Positions 8,597 to 18,332 of a stretch of 64,000 nucleotides of DNA are shown here, piece after piece. The position numbers were made by a program, and so were the translations under genes. Within the stretch, counting starts at the first letter, position 1. Each line of letters begins with the position of its first letter. Under the pieces are notes generated by a model that ran no database searches, was not told where the DNA came from, and saw only the letters and a list, made by a program, of their open reading frames with translations. Source of the stretch: Bythopirellula sp. (lineage in GTDB: Bacteria > Planctomycetota > Planctomycetia > Pirellulales > Lacipirellulaceae); the NCBI GenBank assembly GCA_028285205.1, contig JANQQA010000122.1, positions 62,001-126,000 on the forward strand, given 5' to 3'.

Positions 8597-10195
8597 TCAG
8601 AGAGCACTGCCCAGCAAGGGCGCGAGCAATGTGATCGCCAGCAGCGCAACTGGATAAACGGCCACGTAAGCCGTGGAAGGAGTCGAGGAATCGGCAACGC
8701 GCGTAACGGCCCCCAGCCCGGGTGTACTCGTCATCGCCCCGCAGACGGCGCCGAGGCAATTGAGCGCGTCCCAGTGGAACACAAATCGCGCCAACCCGAA
8801 GGCGGCGGCCAGCGGCACGATGGTTACGATTGTCGACACGAGTAACAGACTCGCCCCCTGACTCTGCAGCACGCTCCAAAAACTAGCGCCCGCCTCGCAG
8901 CCGGCTCCGCCCAGAAACAGAATCAGGCCCAATTCGTTGACGAATCGCCGCGCGGCGACAGGCATGCGGAAATTCATTGTCGAGATCCGACCGAAATGTC
9001 CGGCAATCAAACCGGCCGCCAACGGCCCTCCCGCCATACCAAGCTGAAACGAAGTCGTCGACGTCAAGCGAATAGGGAAGTTGCCAAGCACAACACCGGC
9101 AAGCAAGCCGATCGCAAACGGCAGGAATTGTGTTTCGTTCAATCGCTGCGCCTGATGCCCGCCGATTGATTCGATCCGTGCCAGGTCTTCGACGTCGCCG
9201 ACAAGCCGCACTTCGTCCCCAAACTCGAGGGTCGTATGAGCTTGCGGTACAAACTCAAAATCGTCACGCCAGATCCGCGAAATTGTCAGTCCGTATCGCT
9301 CGCGAAAATGCAGTCGCTCGAGGCTTTTTCCGCACAGCTTTTCCTCCGTGACGATCAGCGTCGTCGAAGAAATCGCCGACCGCGGTTCCTTGAAATCCGC
9401 TTGCCGCGGCCCTAGCAGCAGTTCCAGCTTGTTGATCTCCTCCTTCGTCCCGACCACATGCACATGTTGATCACGGTACAGATGCGTCGTCGACTGCGGC
9501 GGTACGACCACGTACTGATCGATGACCCGCGAGATCACCGCTTCGGACATCGAGGTGGCCTCTACTTCACCGATGGTCTTGCCCTCAACCTGGGGGTTCG
9601 TGATCCGCAGCCAGGCCCGCTCGATGTCGGGCTGACCGTTGCCGGTGATTGAGCGTTGGATCTCTGCTTGCCAATCGATCTTCAATAGGCGCGGCACCAC
9701 CTGGACGAACAACACCACGCCGATTACCCCTAGCGGATAGGCCACACCATAACCGACCGAGATCGTGGGATCCTCAAACGTCTGCAGCGCCGCCGCCAAC
9801 CCGGGAGTCGAGGTCAACGCACCGGAGTAAATGCCCGTCGCTAGCGACGACTCAATGCCCAACAGCTTGGCGGAGCCGAACGCGGCCAGCCAAGCGACCC
9901 CTAAGGTAAACAGCGCCAGCAGAAAGTAAGGCACGCCATGCCGCCGCACGCTACGCAAGAAATGCGGACCGGCCTGCAAACCAACCGTATAGGTGAATAG
10001 CACCACACCCAAGTCCGTGAATACGGCGGGCAACTTCACGCCCCAGTGCCCCATGGCCATGGCGGCAAAGAGCATCCCCGAGGCTCCCAACGACACGCCC
10101 CAACAGCGGCAGCGCCCCAGCAGCATGCCAGCAGCGATCAACGCCGCCAGCGCAAGGATTGGCTGCTCATTCAGCTCAGAAACCAGGTAGTCCAA
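8597..10195 (-). CDS. YidE/YbjL/AspT-family putative transporter with two RCK_C domains
   Basis: A 532-residue membrane protein built as two repeated membrane halves around a cytoplasmic centre. The first half has about six hydrophobic segments with VVLFTYTVGLQAGPHFL; the second repeats the pattern with ILFLGGAGCEAGASFW. Two TrkA-C/RCK_C domains occupy about 195-350 (NPQVEGKTIGEV; ELLLG; GDEVRLVGDVEDLARIE). This arrangement is the aspartate:alanine exchanger (AspT) family, which includes E. coli YidE and YbjL. Substrates of most members are unknown, so transport of an anion or amino acid is only a family inference. The start is a TTG at 10195, chosen because it aligns with the short N-terminus of relatives. 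Transcribed toward the phosphatase gene. Confidence 0.88.
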   Translation of the reverse strand: MDYLVSELNEQPILALAALIAAGMLLGRCRCWGVSLGASGMLFAAMAMGHWGVKLPAVFTDLGVVLFTYTVGLQAGPHFLRSVRRHGVPYFLLALFTLGVAWLAAFGSAKLLGIESSLATGIYSGALTSTPGLAAALQTFEDPTISVGYGVAYPLGVIGVVLFVQVVPRLLKIDWQAEIQRSITGNGQPDIERAWLRITNPQVEGKTIGEVEATSMSEAVISRVIDQYVVVPPQSTTHLYRDQHVHVVGTKEEINKLELLLGPRQADFKEPRSAISSTTLIVTEEKLCGKSLERLHFRERYGLTISRIWRDDFEFVPQAHTTLEFGDEVRLVGDVEDLARIESIGGHQAQRLNETQFLPFAIGLLAGVVLGNFPIRLTSTTSFQLGMAGGPLAAGLIAGHFGRISTMNFRMPVAARRFVNELGLILFLGGAGCEAGASFWSVLQSQGASLLLVSTIVTIVPLAAAFGLARFVFHWDALNCLGAVCGAMTSTPGLGAVTRVADSSTPSTAYVAVYPVALLAITLLAPLLGSAL

Positions 10196-10483
10196 AACGG
10201 GGGGCCGCGGAGGGAGGGCGTAGCGGGAGAGAACTGCTCGGCAGTGAATACGGCAATATACCCGCCCGCTTGGCTCTTATCCAGCTACGAGACTACTGGC
10301 CCTTTTGAGCGGCTAAGCGGCACGACAAAATCGCTCAGCCGCTCCATAGGCAACTTCGCCACCGCTAAGCTAACTATGGACTGCACAGTTGCAAAGGAAA
10401 AGCAGCAACGTTTCATCAATCGCTCTCTGGCGATTCTGCATCCTAATCGCCACAGTGTTCGGGCATTACGTCGCGTGGCTCCT

Positions 10484-11356
10484 CTACCGCCCTGGCAACG
10501 CGCCCGCATGCGAACAGGTCGCCGCTGCAACTTCGCAAGCGGAGTGCAGCACCTCGTGATGAGTTTCGGCTCGCGACACGCCCAGCAGAAATGCCGCTGC
10601 GAAGGCATCTCCCGCTCCGACCGTATCTTTCACTTTGACCGGCATCCCTGGTTGGCTGACGATATCATCGGCAGTAACCAACACCGCGCCGTCTGCGCCA
10701 CGAGTCATCACCAGCAGGTCAAGATCGCCCGATTTGAATAGCTCGCGAAGTTGCGTTTCAACGGGCACGGCGGAATCGATGCCGCACGCGGACACGACTT
10801 CTGGCAACTCGTCGTCGCTGAGCTTGAGAATGCTGGCCAGTTCGATCGAGTCGCGAATAAGTTGGCCGTCGAAGTACGGCGAACGAAGGTTAATGTCGAC
10901 GAGACTCGTAGCGCCGATTTTCTCTCGTGCCGTTCGAATACCGCGTCGAATGGTATTGCGAGCCAACTTTGCACGTTGGCCCAGCGTACCGAAATAGACG
11001 GCGTCTGCGTCTCTTAAGTGCGATTCTATCTGGTCGGTCCAGCGTAGGTGGTCCCACGCCGAGTTCTCGTGGATCGTGAAGGACGGCTTACCTGCCGCGT
11101 CCACTGCGACGCTGACCGTGCCCGTGGGAACGTCCGCTTCGGTCTGAATCAAGCTCACGTCGATTCCAAAGCCCCGCAGAATCTCAATTGCCTCCCGTCC
11201 ATGGCGATCTACACCAACCGCGCTGACCATTGAGACGTTCGCTCCTAGTCTTGCCGCATGGCTGGCAAAATTTGCCGGGGCACCACCGAACTGCTCCCCA
11301 GCGGGGAAGATGTCCCACAACACTTCGCCAAAAGATACAATTTTGGGACTCTTCAT
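10484..11356 (-). CDS. PfkB-family carbohydrate kinase, fructokinase-like
   Basis: A 290-residue ribokinase-fold kinase. It starts KIVSFGEVLWDIFPAGEQFG, and the next residues GGAPANFASHAARLG match the substrate-binding N-terminal PfkB signature. DTVGAGDAFAAAFLLG near residue 244 is the anion-hole and catalytic-base motif, with Asp250 as the general base. GDLDLLVMTRGADGA is the nucleotide-side strand. The pattern is closest to bacterial fructokinases that phosphorylate fructose or a related sugar with ATP in the cytoplasm, but the substrate cannot be fixed by eye. The length is normal. It stands alone on the minus strand, just upstream of and divergent from the sulfatase run, so it may serve sugars released there. 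Confidence 0.88.
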   Translation of the reverse strand: MKSPKIVSFGEVLWDIFPAGEQFGGAPANFASHAARLGANVSMVSAVGVDRHGREAIEILRGFGIDVSLIQTEADVPTGTVSVAVDAAGKPSFTIHENSAWDHLRWTDQIESHLRDADAVYFGTLGQRAKLARNTIRRGIRTAREKIGATSLVDINLRSPYFDGQLIRDSIELASILKLSDDELPEVVSACGIDSAVPVETQLRELFKSGDLDLLVMTRGADGAVLVTADDIVSQPGMPVKVKDTVGAGDAFAAAFLLGVSRAETHHEVLHSACEVAAATCSHAGALPGR

Positions 11357-11780
11357 GCTTACTTCTCGTCCATTATGCCAAGCTGGGACTACATCTCATT
11401 TGGTCGAATCGTTTTGGTTTCTAAAACGAGCGTTCTTACACGATGCAGTTCTGTTCCCACAAAAAAAGCTTGGGATTGAAGTGCTGTTCAGGTTCAGAAT
11501 ACGCCATATCGAAATGCAATAGCAAGTCGAGACTTAAGCAACTCAATTTCAACAGCCCATTTCGCTCGCAACCGATCGAACAGCGAGTTGCTTGCTACGG
11601 AATCGCACATGATAGCCACGGACGGCTCGACTACCGCAGTGGGCTCTGGAAGGGTGTTGATTCCCAATGAGTGCAAGTGCCTTAAGTTCCACTCAATGGA
11701 CTGGTGTAAGTTGTGTATTTGGCGGCTAAAATTGAGGAACGAAGAATAGCGAGAAATCAACATACGGCGAAGGCGGGTTC
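11357..11780. other. Intergenic region between divergent kinase and sulfatase genes
   Basis: About 420 bases between divergent genes, so it should hold promoters for both the kinase and the sulfatase operon. It is A/T-richer than the flanks. Short overlapping ORFs here lack motifs and are judged non-coding. No operator or promoter could be assigned with confidence. Confidence 0.5.
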
Positions 11781-13241
11781 GTGAACTCAATAGACCTGAT
11801 CGAAATTCGAAAAGCTCTGATATGTTTGCTCAGCATCGTGGTTGTTTGCCTGCCTCTTAGCGCTGCAACCGCGGATGACACGGGCGCGCCGGACGTGCTC
11901 TTCATCGTCGTCGACGACATGAATGACTGGATCTCGCTTCTTGATCCCAAGGCTCCGATCAATACGCCAAATCTTGAGCGGCTGGCGAAGCGCGGCATGC
12001 TCTTTTCGCGGGCTTACTGCGCTTCACCCGCGTGCAATCCTTCGCGAGTTGCCGCGCTGACGGGGCTGCGGCCAACAACTACCGGTGTGTATGGCAACAA
12101 GACCGATTGGCGTGGCGCGGTTCCCTACCGCAAAACGATCATGCAGAACTTCATCGCCGCAGGATATGATGTGCGGGGAGCCGGAAAGATCTTTCATCAT
12201 CATTTGGACGGAGCGTTTCACGATGACGACTCGTTCCAAGATTTCCAGCACCTGCATCCGCAGCAGTATCCGCCACAGAAACTAAACGGCGCTCCTGAGT
12301 ACGGTTCTCGTAACACCGATTGGGGGCATTGGCCGAATCGGGTTGAGGACTCCATTGATTATCATACGGCAAGCTACTGCGTCAGAGCGCTGAGCGGCCC
12401 ACCCGGCGAGAGACCGATGTTTCTCGCGTGCGGAATCTACAAACCTCATTCACCGTTTTTTGCTCCGGCCGAGTATCACAGGGCCTACGACGAGATTGGG
12501 CTACCCGCTAGAAAACCAGACGACTGGCATGACCTGCCGCTCGGCGCGGCTTCACTGATGCGCAAGACGAAGTGGTTTTGGCAGGGCATGATTAATGTCG
12601 AGAAGAACCGTGAAGGCTCCTATCAGGACTTCGTTCGAGCATACGCAGCTTGTACCTCGTTCGCCGATGTCCAGATTGGTCGCGTACTCGATGCGCTGGA
12701 TAATAGCCCACGACGCGATAACACGATCGTCATCTTGTGGTCAGACCACGGATTCCATCTGGGAGAGAAAGACCACATCGAGAAATTCGCGTTGTGGGAA
12801 AAGAGCAATCACATTCCATTCATTGTGGTTGCTCCGGGTGTGACGAAACCAGGCAGCCGCTGCGATCGACCGGTCGATATGACCGCCCTTTATCCGACCT
12901 TGCTGGCACTGTGCGGCCTGCCCACTGACGCGAAATGCGACGGACACAACCTCATGCCGCTGCTACGTGATCCGAACGCGAAGTGGGATCGGCCCGCGCT
13001 GATGACCTACAGGCGATGCAATCACGCCGTGCGGAGTGCGCGCTGGCGCTACATTCGGTACGAGGACGGTAGCGAGGAACTCTACGACCACGATGCGGAT
13101 CCAAACGAATGGTATAACCTTGCCGATGATGAACGATACTCGGGAGTCATTGCCTCCCATAAAAAGTGGCTGCCGACAACGGAGGCGAAACAATCGCCGG
13201 ACCTGAAGAGACGTAGACCCAAGACTGAGGCCGGGCGATGA
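11781..13241 (+). CDS. Exported sulfatase, iduronate-2-sulfatase-like
   Basis: A 486-residue type I sulfatase with a signal peptide (about 11-32, ending SAATADD). The metal-binding start is VLFIVVDDMNDW (Asp45, Asp46). The formylglycine site is C-N-P-S-R at Cys85, followed by VAALTGLRPTT. Downstream are ILWSDHGFHLGEK, the second metal-binding block, and C-terminal ELYDHDADPNEWYNL. The spacing and the GAGKIFHH stretch resemble the iduronate-2-sulfatase-like S1_7 subfamily. It would remove sulfate esters from polysaccharide in the periplasm or at the surface after a separate formylglycine-generating enzyme activates the cysteine. The start is GTG. It is the first gene of a six-gene plus-strand cluster. 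Confidence 0.93.
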   Translation: MNSIDLIEIRKALICLLSIVVVCLPLSAATADDTGAPDVLFIVVDDMNDWISLLDPKAPINTPNLERLAKRGMLFSRAYCASPACNPSRVAALTGLRPTTTGVYGNKTDWRGAVPYRKTIMQNFIAAGYDVRGAGKIFHHHLDGAFHDDDSFQDFQHLHPQQYPPQKLNGAPEYGSRNTDWGHWPNRVEDSIDYHTASYCVRALSGPPGERPMFLACGIYKPHSPFFAPAEYHRAYDEIGLPARKPDDWHDLPLGAASLMRKTKWFWQGMINVEKNREGSYQDFVRAYAACTSFADVQIGRVLDALDNSPRRDNTIVILWSDHGFHLGEKDHIEKFALWEKSNHIPFIVVAPGVTKPGSRCDRPVDMTALYPTLLALCGLPTDAKCDGHNLMPLLRDPNAKWDRPALMTYRRCNHAVRSARWRYIRYEDGSEELYDHDADPNEWYNLADDERYSGVIASHKKWLPTTEAKQSPDLKRRRPKTEAGR

Positions 13242-13431
13242 ATCCAAACGAAGAATTGATCCCTGTCTTTTTTACGATCGCTGGCAAAGTGTTGTTAACT
13301 AGCGTCGTGACGCGAGAGGCAGCGATCCTACGCCACATGTTGCCTGTCGCTATCGAGCCGATATGGGAACTAACGGAGATACGCAACACCGGTTGGCACT
13401 CAGTTTCACCGACCAATTCGGAGCACAATCG

Positions 13432-14199
13432 ATGATCGGATCGACATCGAACGCCGAGCTGTTGAGAGCCTTCCACACGGATGGATTCGTGGCGTTGCCA
13501 CAGTTTGTCCGCGGTGAAGAATTAGCCGAACTGCATGCAAAGGTTGATCGCTTCATTCAAGACACCGTTCCCCAAATGCCACGGGAGAAACTTTTCTACG
13601 AAGACAAGGACGACGCCGCGACGCTGAAGCAGATTCAGCAGATGGGCGAACACGATCCTTGGTTTCATCAACTATTCACGAGTAGCCGGTTCAGGGAGGT
13701 TGCCGAGCTCCTGCTTAACGGGTCAGTCGTCCCCAAAAACATGCAGTACTTTAACAAACCGCCAGGCGTCGGCCAGCCAACCCCGCCGCATCAGGACGGT
13801 TACTACTTCATGCTCCAGCCATGTGAGGCCGTCACAATGTGGTTCGCGCTGGACGATGTCGATGAGGAGAACGGGTGCGTGCGCTACGTGCGTGGGTCAC
13901 ATCGGCACGGCATGCGCGACCATGCGCGCACTCAGACGCTCGGGTTTAGTCAGGGCATCGTTGATTTCCCGACCGATCAGGACCTCGCAGGTGAAATGGC
14001 GATTCCGGCACAGCCCGGCGACCTGCTGGTGCATCACGCAATGACCATCCACCGCGCCGACGGAAACCGATCGACAGCGCGATCGCGTCGAGCGTTGGGA
14101 TTCATCTACTACAGCGATCGAGCCCAGGAAGATACCGAAGCTCACGCCGCGTATCAACGGCGACTCGCCGAGGAAATGAAGTCGCAGGGAAAGATCTAG
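13432..14199 (+). CDS. Phytanoyl-CoA dioxygenase (PhyH) family Fe(II)/2-oxoglutarate oxygenase
   Basis: A 255-residue cupin-fold oxygenase. The Fe-binding H-x-D is PPHQDGYY (His120, Asp122); the distal His lies in MTIHRADGNRS (about 207), followed by Arg residues for 2-oxoglutarate binding. ENGCVRYVRGSH is the conserved PhyH strand after the first motif. Members hydroxylate diverse small substrates; none can be named here. The ATG at 13432 has GGAG eight bases upstream; the ATG at 13363 lacks a clear site, so the shorter form is chosen. It sits between a sulfatase and a sialidase-like gene with short spacing, which suggests co-transcription and a role in modifying a released sugar or glycan-derived acid. 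Confidence 0.85.
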   Translation: MIGSTSNAELLRAFHTDGFVALPQFVRGEELAELHAKVDRFIQDTVPQMPREKLFYEDKDDAATLKQIQQMGEHDPWFHQLFTSSRFREVAELLLNGSVVPKNMQYFNKPPGVGQPTPPHQDGYYFMLQPCEAVTMWFALDDVDEENGCVRYVRGSHRHGMRDHARTQTLGFSQGIVDFPTDQDLAGEMAIPAQPGDLLVHHAMTIHRADGNRSTARSRRALGFIYYSDRAQEDTEAHAAYQRRLAEEMKSQGKI

Positions 14200-14226
14200 C
14201 TTCCAATCGTTTTCGAAAGAGAAAAT

Positions 14227-15384
14227 ATGATGACAATACGCTCGCGACTTTCCATACTCTTGCTCTTGTACCTTTCGACAGCAACGTCGTTGACCGCTGC
14301 TAACTTACCGGTCGAAGGTACATTGGATTCATTTCTCGGTCAGTCGGAATTGACTGTCCAGCCGCTATTTCAAGGCGGCCGGTTTCCCAACATCGTCGTG
14401 ACGCTCGACGGGACGGTTCTGGCAACGTGGGGAAACCCTCACGTACGCGCGAAGAGAAGCGAAGACGGCGGCCAGACTTGGAGTGATGATATTACGATCG
14501 CCAACTCGGGCATACATGGCGGCGGCACGACGGTCGATGAAACGACAGGCGACATCCTGGCCTTCGTCGAAGAGAAGCATCCGCCTGCACCGCTGACCGT
14601 TTACCGCAGCAAGGACGATGGAAAGACGTGGCAGGCGGAACCGGTAACGATTCATCCCGATAGCAAAGGAAAAACACCGTCCATGCACATGAACGAGCAT
14701 GGCATCACGCTTCGGCATGGCAAACACAAAGCGCGGTTGCTGAGAGCATCGCGCCAGTACGGACAGGGCAATCGACCTGAGAGCTTGTTTCCGACGCATT
14801 ACACTAACGCGATCTATAGTGATGACGGTGGCCAGACGTGGCGCACCAGCGATCCGTTTCCCGAAAACGGAACTGGCGAAGCCACCCTCGCTGAATTGTC
14901 CGATGGCCGGATCTATTACAACTCGCGGCGCCATTGGGCGCCCGAGGGCAAGAGCCCGTTACGGCGTTGGACGGCGTGGAGTGATGATGGCGGGGCAACA
15001 TGGAAGGACGTTAAGTTTTGCGAAACGCTTCCGGACGGCCCGCAAGACACGAGCTACGGCTGCATGGGTGGGTTAGTTCGGCTGTCGATCAACGGCAAGG
15101 ACATCCTGATCTACAGCAATTGCGACAGCCCCAAAGGCAGGAATCGTGGAACGGTCTGGGCAAGCTTTGACGGAGGAATAACGTGGCCCCTGAAACGACT
15201 GGTTTACGAAGGAAGCTTCGCCTACTCATCGCTCACAGCGGGCCGGCCCGGCACCCCCAGCGAAGGCTGGATCTATCTGCACTTTGAGAGCGGCGGTTCG
15301 AAAGTTGCGCGTTTCGATCTCAGCTGGGTGCTCGAGGGGACGACAACCGGCAATGGGGTTGTTCCCGAGGAACTGAATCGGTGA
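14227..15384 (+). CDS. Exported sialidase-like BNR/Asp-box protein
   Basis: A 385-residue protein with a signal peptide (about 1-25). It carries at least four Asp-box repeats of the S-x-D-x-G-x-T-W type: SEDGGQTW, SKDDGKTW, SDDGGQTW and SDDGGATW, plus a divergent FDGGITW. GRFPNIVVTLDGTVLATWG near residue 58 resembles the sialidase RIP region that carries an Arg of the catalytic triad. SFAYSSLTAG and GWIYLHFE near the C-terminus match the nucleophile-Tyr and final-strand region of exo-alpha-sialidases. It probably hydrolyses a terminal sugar (GH33-like), but assignment as a true sialidase needs the full arginine triad checked. It overlaps the next sulfatase by four bases, so the two are translationally coupled. 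Confidence 0.85.
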   Translation: MMTIRSRLSILLLLYLSTATSLTAANLPVEGTLDSFLGQSELTVQPLFQGGRFPNIVVTLDGTVLATWGNPHVRAKRSEDGGQTWSDDITIANSGIHGGGTTVDETTGDILAFVEEKHPPAPLTVYRSKDDGKTWQAEPVTIHPDSKGKTPSMHMNEHGITLRHGKHKARLLRASRQYGQGNRPESLFPTHYTNAIYSDDGGQTWRTSDPFPENGTGEATLAELSDGRIYYNSRRHWAPEGKSPLRRWTAWSDDGGATWKDVKFCETLPDGPQDTSYGCMGGLVRLSINGKDILIYSNCDSPKGRNRGTVWASFDGGITWPLKRLVYEGSFAYSSLTAGRPGTPSEGWIYLHFESGGSKVARFDLSWVLEGTTTGNGVVPEELNR

Positions 15385-16910
15385 ACAGATCAGTCTTCTT
15401 TGTCGGCACATTGCTGTTTGTGGTTGGCTCATGTCGCGCCGAGCAAGAGCAGCCGAAGCCCAACGTGTTGTTCCTCTGCGTTGACGACATGAAGGACTGG
15501 GTCAACTGCCTGGGCGGATATGAGGGCACAGTTCTTACTCCGAACATTGACAGGTTGGCGAAACGTGGCGTACTGTTTACCAACGCACACTGCGCATCGC
15601 CCAAGTGCGCTCCGTCGCGAGCCGCGATCATGACGGGGCTGAGGCCATCCACCTCCGGTCTTTACGACAATGGGCATTGGTGGCTGCCGAATCTGCCGGA
15701 TGCGGTCACGATTCCAATGCAGTTTCGCCGCCACGGCTATCGCGTGATGGGGGCCGGCAAGGTGTTTCATCACACGGCAGGCAACCATCCGCCGAATCAG
15801 TGGGATGAATTTCAACGTTTGACGTTTCGTGAAGACCCCTGGTTTCGGAGCGTCAAGCTGAACTACCCATGGTCGGAATACGAGCCGCCACCGAGGGAAT
15901 TTCCGTTCAGCGGCGTCCATGGCCTTGGTCACGAAAATGACTGGGGGGCGCTTCCCATTCCTGACGAAGCATTCGACGACGCGCAGACGACCAATTACGC
16001 TGTGCAGATTCTTGAGCGGAAGCTATCTGGCAGCCGGGCGTCCGAATCGGAGCCCTTTTTTCTCGCCTGCGGCTTGTTTCGTCCGCACCTGCCCTGGTAT
16101 GTGCCGCAGCGGTATTTCGACATGTACTCCCTCGACGAAATTGTCTTGCCAACGACGCTGGAGAACGACCTTGATGATCTGCCCTCTGGCGGGCATGAGT
16201 TTGCCAAAGCACGACGGCGTGATTTCGAGAAAATCCAGAAGGCTGGAAAATGGAAACATGCTGTCCGCGGTTATCTAGCCAGCATTAGCTGCGTCGATGC
16301 GCGCCTCGGGCAGATTCTCGCCGCACTGGAAAACAGCACTCACACAAAGGACACAATCATCGTCCTCTGGTCGGATCACGGATGGCATCTCGGCGAAAAA
16401 CACCACTGGCACAAGTCCACGCTGTGGGAAGAGGCGACCCGAGTCCCACTCATCATTGTCGCGCCAGGCTTAAAGCCAGGTGTGTGTGATCGGCCGGTGA
16501 GTTTGCTGGATATCTACCCGACACTGATGGAACTGACAGGCTTCGACGTCGACATGTCATTTGATGGCGTCTCGATCGTACCGTTGTTGCGGAATCCACG
16601 TGCCGAATGGGATCGTCCCGCCGTCATCGAATTCAGACGCGGCAATGCAGCAGTAAGGTCTGACAGATACCGCTATATACGCTACCGCAATGGAGGCGAA
16701 GAACTGTATGACCATCTGACCGACCCGCACGAATGGTACAACCTTGCGGCCAGCGCCGAGTACGCGTCGATCAAGAAACAACACGCGGACTGGATTGCGA
16801 AGGAATGGGCCGAATCGGCTCAGACAAAAGACGCGTTTCACTTCGACCCCAACGCTTTCACTTGGACGGATAAGAGTACCGGCAAAGTAACGCATGGAAG
16901 GGACCAATGA
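15381..16910 (+). CDS. Exported sulfatase, iduronate-2-sulfatase-like
   Basis: A 509-residue sulfatase. The GTG start overlaps the TGA of the sialidase-like gene (GTGA). A short signal peptide ends near GSCRA (about 20). Metal residues are in VLFLCVDDMKDW; the formylglycine motif is C-A-P-S-R at Cys76; later blocks are IIVLWSDHGWHLGEK and ELYDHLTDPHEWYNL. It is similar in layout to the sulfatase at 11781-13241, so the two are probably paralogues of the S1_7 type. The GSC junction could instead be a lipobox-like site, which would make it a lipoprotein. The stop overlaps the next start by four bases. Confidence 0.93.
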   Translation: MNRSVFFVGTLLFVVGSCRAEQEQPKPNVLFLCVDDMKDWVNCLGGYEGTVLTPNIDRLAKRGVLFTNAHCASPKCAPSRAAIMTGLRPSTSGLYDNGHWWLPNLPDAVTIPMQFRRHGYRVMGAGKVFHHTAGNHPPNQWDEFQRLTFREDPWFRSVKLNYPWSEYEPPPREFPFSGVHGLGHENDWGALPIPDEAFDDAQTTNYAVQILERKLSGSRASESEPFFLACGLFRPHLPWYVPQRYFDMYSLDEIVLPTTLENDLDDLPSGGHEFAKARRRDFEKIQKAGKWKHAVRGYLASISCVDARLGQILAALENSTHTKDTIIVLWSDHGWHLGEKHHWHKSTLWEEATRVPLIIVAPGLKPGVCDRPVSLLDIYPTLMELTGFDVDMSFDGVSIVPLLRNPRAEWDRPAVIEFRRGNAAVRSDRYRYIRYRNGGEELYDHLTDPHEWYNLAASAEYASIKKQHADWIAKEWAESAQTKDAFHFDPNAFTWTDKSTGKVTHGRDQ

Positions 16911-18331
16911 AACACACCATTATTCGCGCGATTGCGATCTTCATGCTGAGTTGGTTTGCAGCCACCATCGACGTGGCAATAGCCAATACATCACAGACCA
17001 ATGTACTGCTGATACTGATTGATGATCTCGGTTGGAGAGATCTCGGCTGCTACGGCAGCGAATACTACCAGACTCCCAACATTGATCGGCTGGCTGCCGA
17101 AGGCATGCGGTTCACCAACGGCTACGCAGCCTGCAATGTCTGCTCCCCTACGAGAGCCGCCATCCTGACGGGCAAGTATCCAGCTCGCTTGCTACTTACC
17201 CAGTGGCTGCCTTCCGGACGCTGGAACCGCACGAAGCACAGACTCCGAGAAGGACGGTACGTCTCGAATTTGCCCTTGGAAGAGGTCACCATTGCCGAGT
17301 CGATGCGCGAAGCGGGCTATCGAACCGCCTTTATCGGTAAATGGCATCTTGGTACCGAAACGTACTACTACCCGCAGCACCAGGGGTTCGACGTCAACGT
17401 CGCGGGACGCGACTACGGTGCGCCCGGCAGCTACTTCTATCCCTTCCAAGGAAGCTGGCGAATTCCCACGACAGGCAAGACACTTCACAAGGAAACTCCG
17501 CTTTCAGGAAAGGAGGGCGACTATCTCGTTGATCGACTGGCGGAAGAAGCGGACACGTTCATCCGTAAGACTGCTGACAGACCATTCTTCTTGATGCTGT
17601 CGCATTACGCTGTTCACACACCTCTGCAAGGTAAGCCAAACAAGATTACCCGCTACGACCGAGTGTCGAAGCACAAGCGGCAGGGGAAGCCGGCATACGC
17701 GGCAATGGTCGAAAGCGTTGATGATAGTGTCGGCCGAGTGATGAAAACGCTGCGTGAGTTGGCAATCGATGAGCGGACACTCGTCATATTTACCAGCGAT
17801 AACGGCGGATTTGCCGGAGCGACGGATAATGCCCCGCTACGTGCGAACAAGGGCTCTAACTACGAAGGCGGCATTCGAGTGCCTTTTATCGTCAAGTGGC
17901 CCAACCACACCAAGCCGGGCGCTGTATCCCAAGAACCAGTGATCAGTACGGACATCTACCCGACAATTCTCGCGGCAACCGGCCAGAGTCTGCGACCTCA
18001 TCAACACATCGATGGCGAGAACCTCGTACCTCTCCTCGCTGAGACAGGCCCGATCAGTCGTGACGCCGTTTACTGGCACTACCCGCACTACAATCAGCAC
18101 CCACAGAGCTTTCCGTCTAGCGTAGTTCGAGCCGGCAACTGGAAACTGATCGAAGCCTTCGAGACCGGCGAATTATCGCTCTATAACCTTGCCGACGATA
18201 TCGGCGAAACAAACGATCTGTCGGCGAAGGAGCCGGCCAAAGTCGCCGAACTAAGCGAAAAGCTCGAAGCTTGGCGGAAACGCGTCGGCGCCGATCCGAT
18301 GCGACCTAACCCCGAATCTATCGAAAAGTAG
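16907..18331 (+). CDS. Exported arylsulfatase-like sulfatase
   Basis: A 474-residue sulfatase with a signal peptide (about 1-27, ending VAIANT). The N-terminal metal block is VLLILIDDLGWRDLGCYG. The formylglycine motif is C-S-P-T-R at Cys79, with AAILTGKYPARL after it. AFIGKWHLG supplies the conserved Lys and His, and VIFTSDNGGFAG the second metal pair. This is the arylsulfatase A/GALNS-like pattern, different from the iduronate-2-sulfatase-like pair upstream, so a different sulfate position is likely its target. The start ATGA overlaps the preceding stop and the next gene begins one base after its stop, indicating one polycistronic unit. Confidence 0.94.
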   Translation: MKHTIIRAIAIFMLSWFAATIDVAIANTSQTNVLLILIDDLGWRDLGCYGSEYYQTPNIDRLAAEGMRFTNGYAACNVCSPTRAAILTGKYPARLLLTQWLPSGRWNRTKHRLREGRYVSNLPLEEVTIAESMREAGYRTAFIGKWHLGTETYYYPQHQGFDVNVAGRDYGAPGSYFYPFQGSWRIPTTGKTLHKETPLSGKEGDYLVDRLAEEADTFIRKTADRPFFLMLSHYAVHTPLQGKPNKITRYDRVSKHKRQGKPAYAAMVESVDDSVGRVMKTLRELAIDERTLVIFTSDNGGFAGATDNAPLRANKGSNYEGGIRVPFIVKWPNHTKPGAVSQEPVISTDIYPTILAATGQSLRPHQHIDGENLVPLLAETGPISRDAVYWHYPHYNQHPQSFPSSVVRAGNWKLIEAFETGELSLYNLADDIGETNDLSAKEPAKVAELSEKLEAWRKRVGADPMRPNPESIEK

Positions 18332-18332
18332 T

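Noticed and set aside
13238-13435. 65-codon ORF overlapping the first sulfatase stop
   Set aside because: Its ATGA overlap with the sulfatase stop is tempting, but it has no domain and its end covers the ribosome binding site of the PhyH gene.
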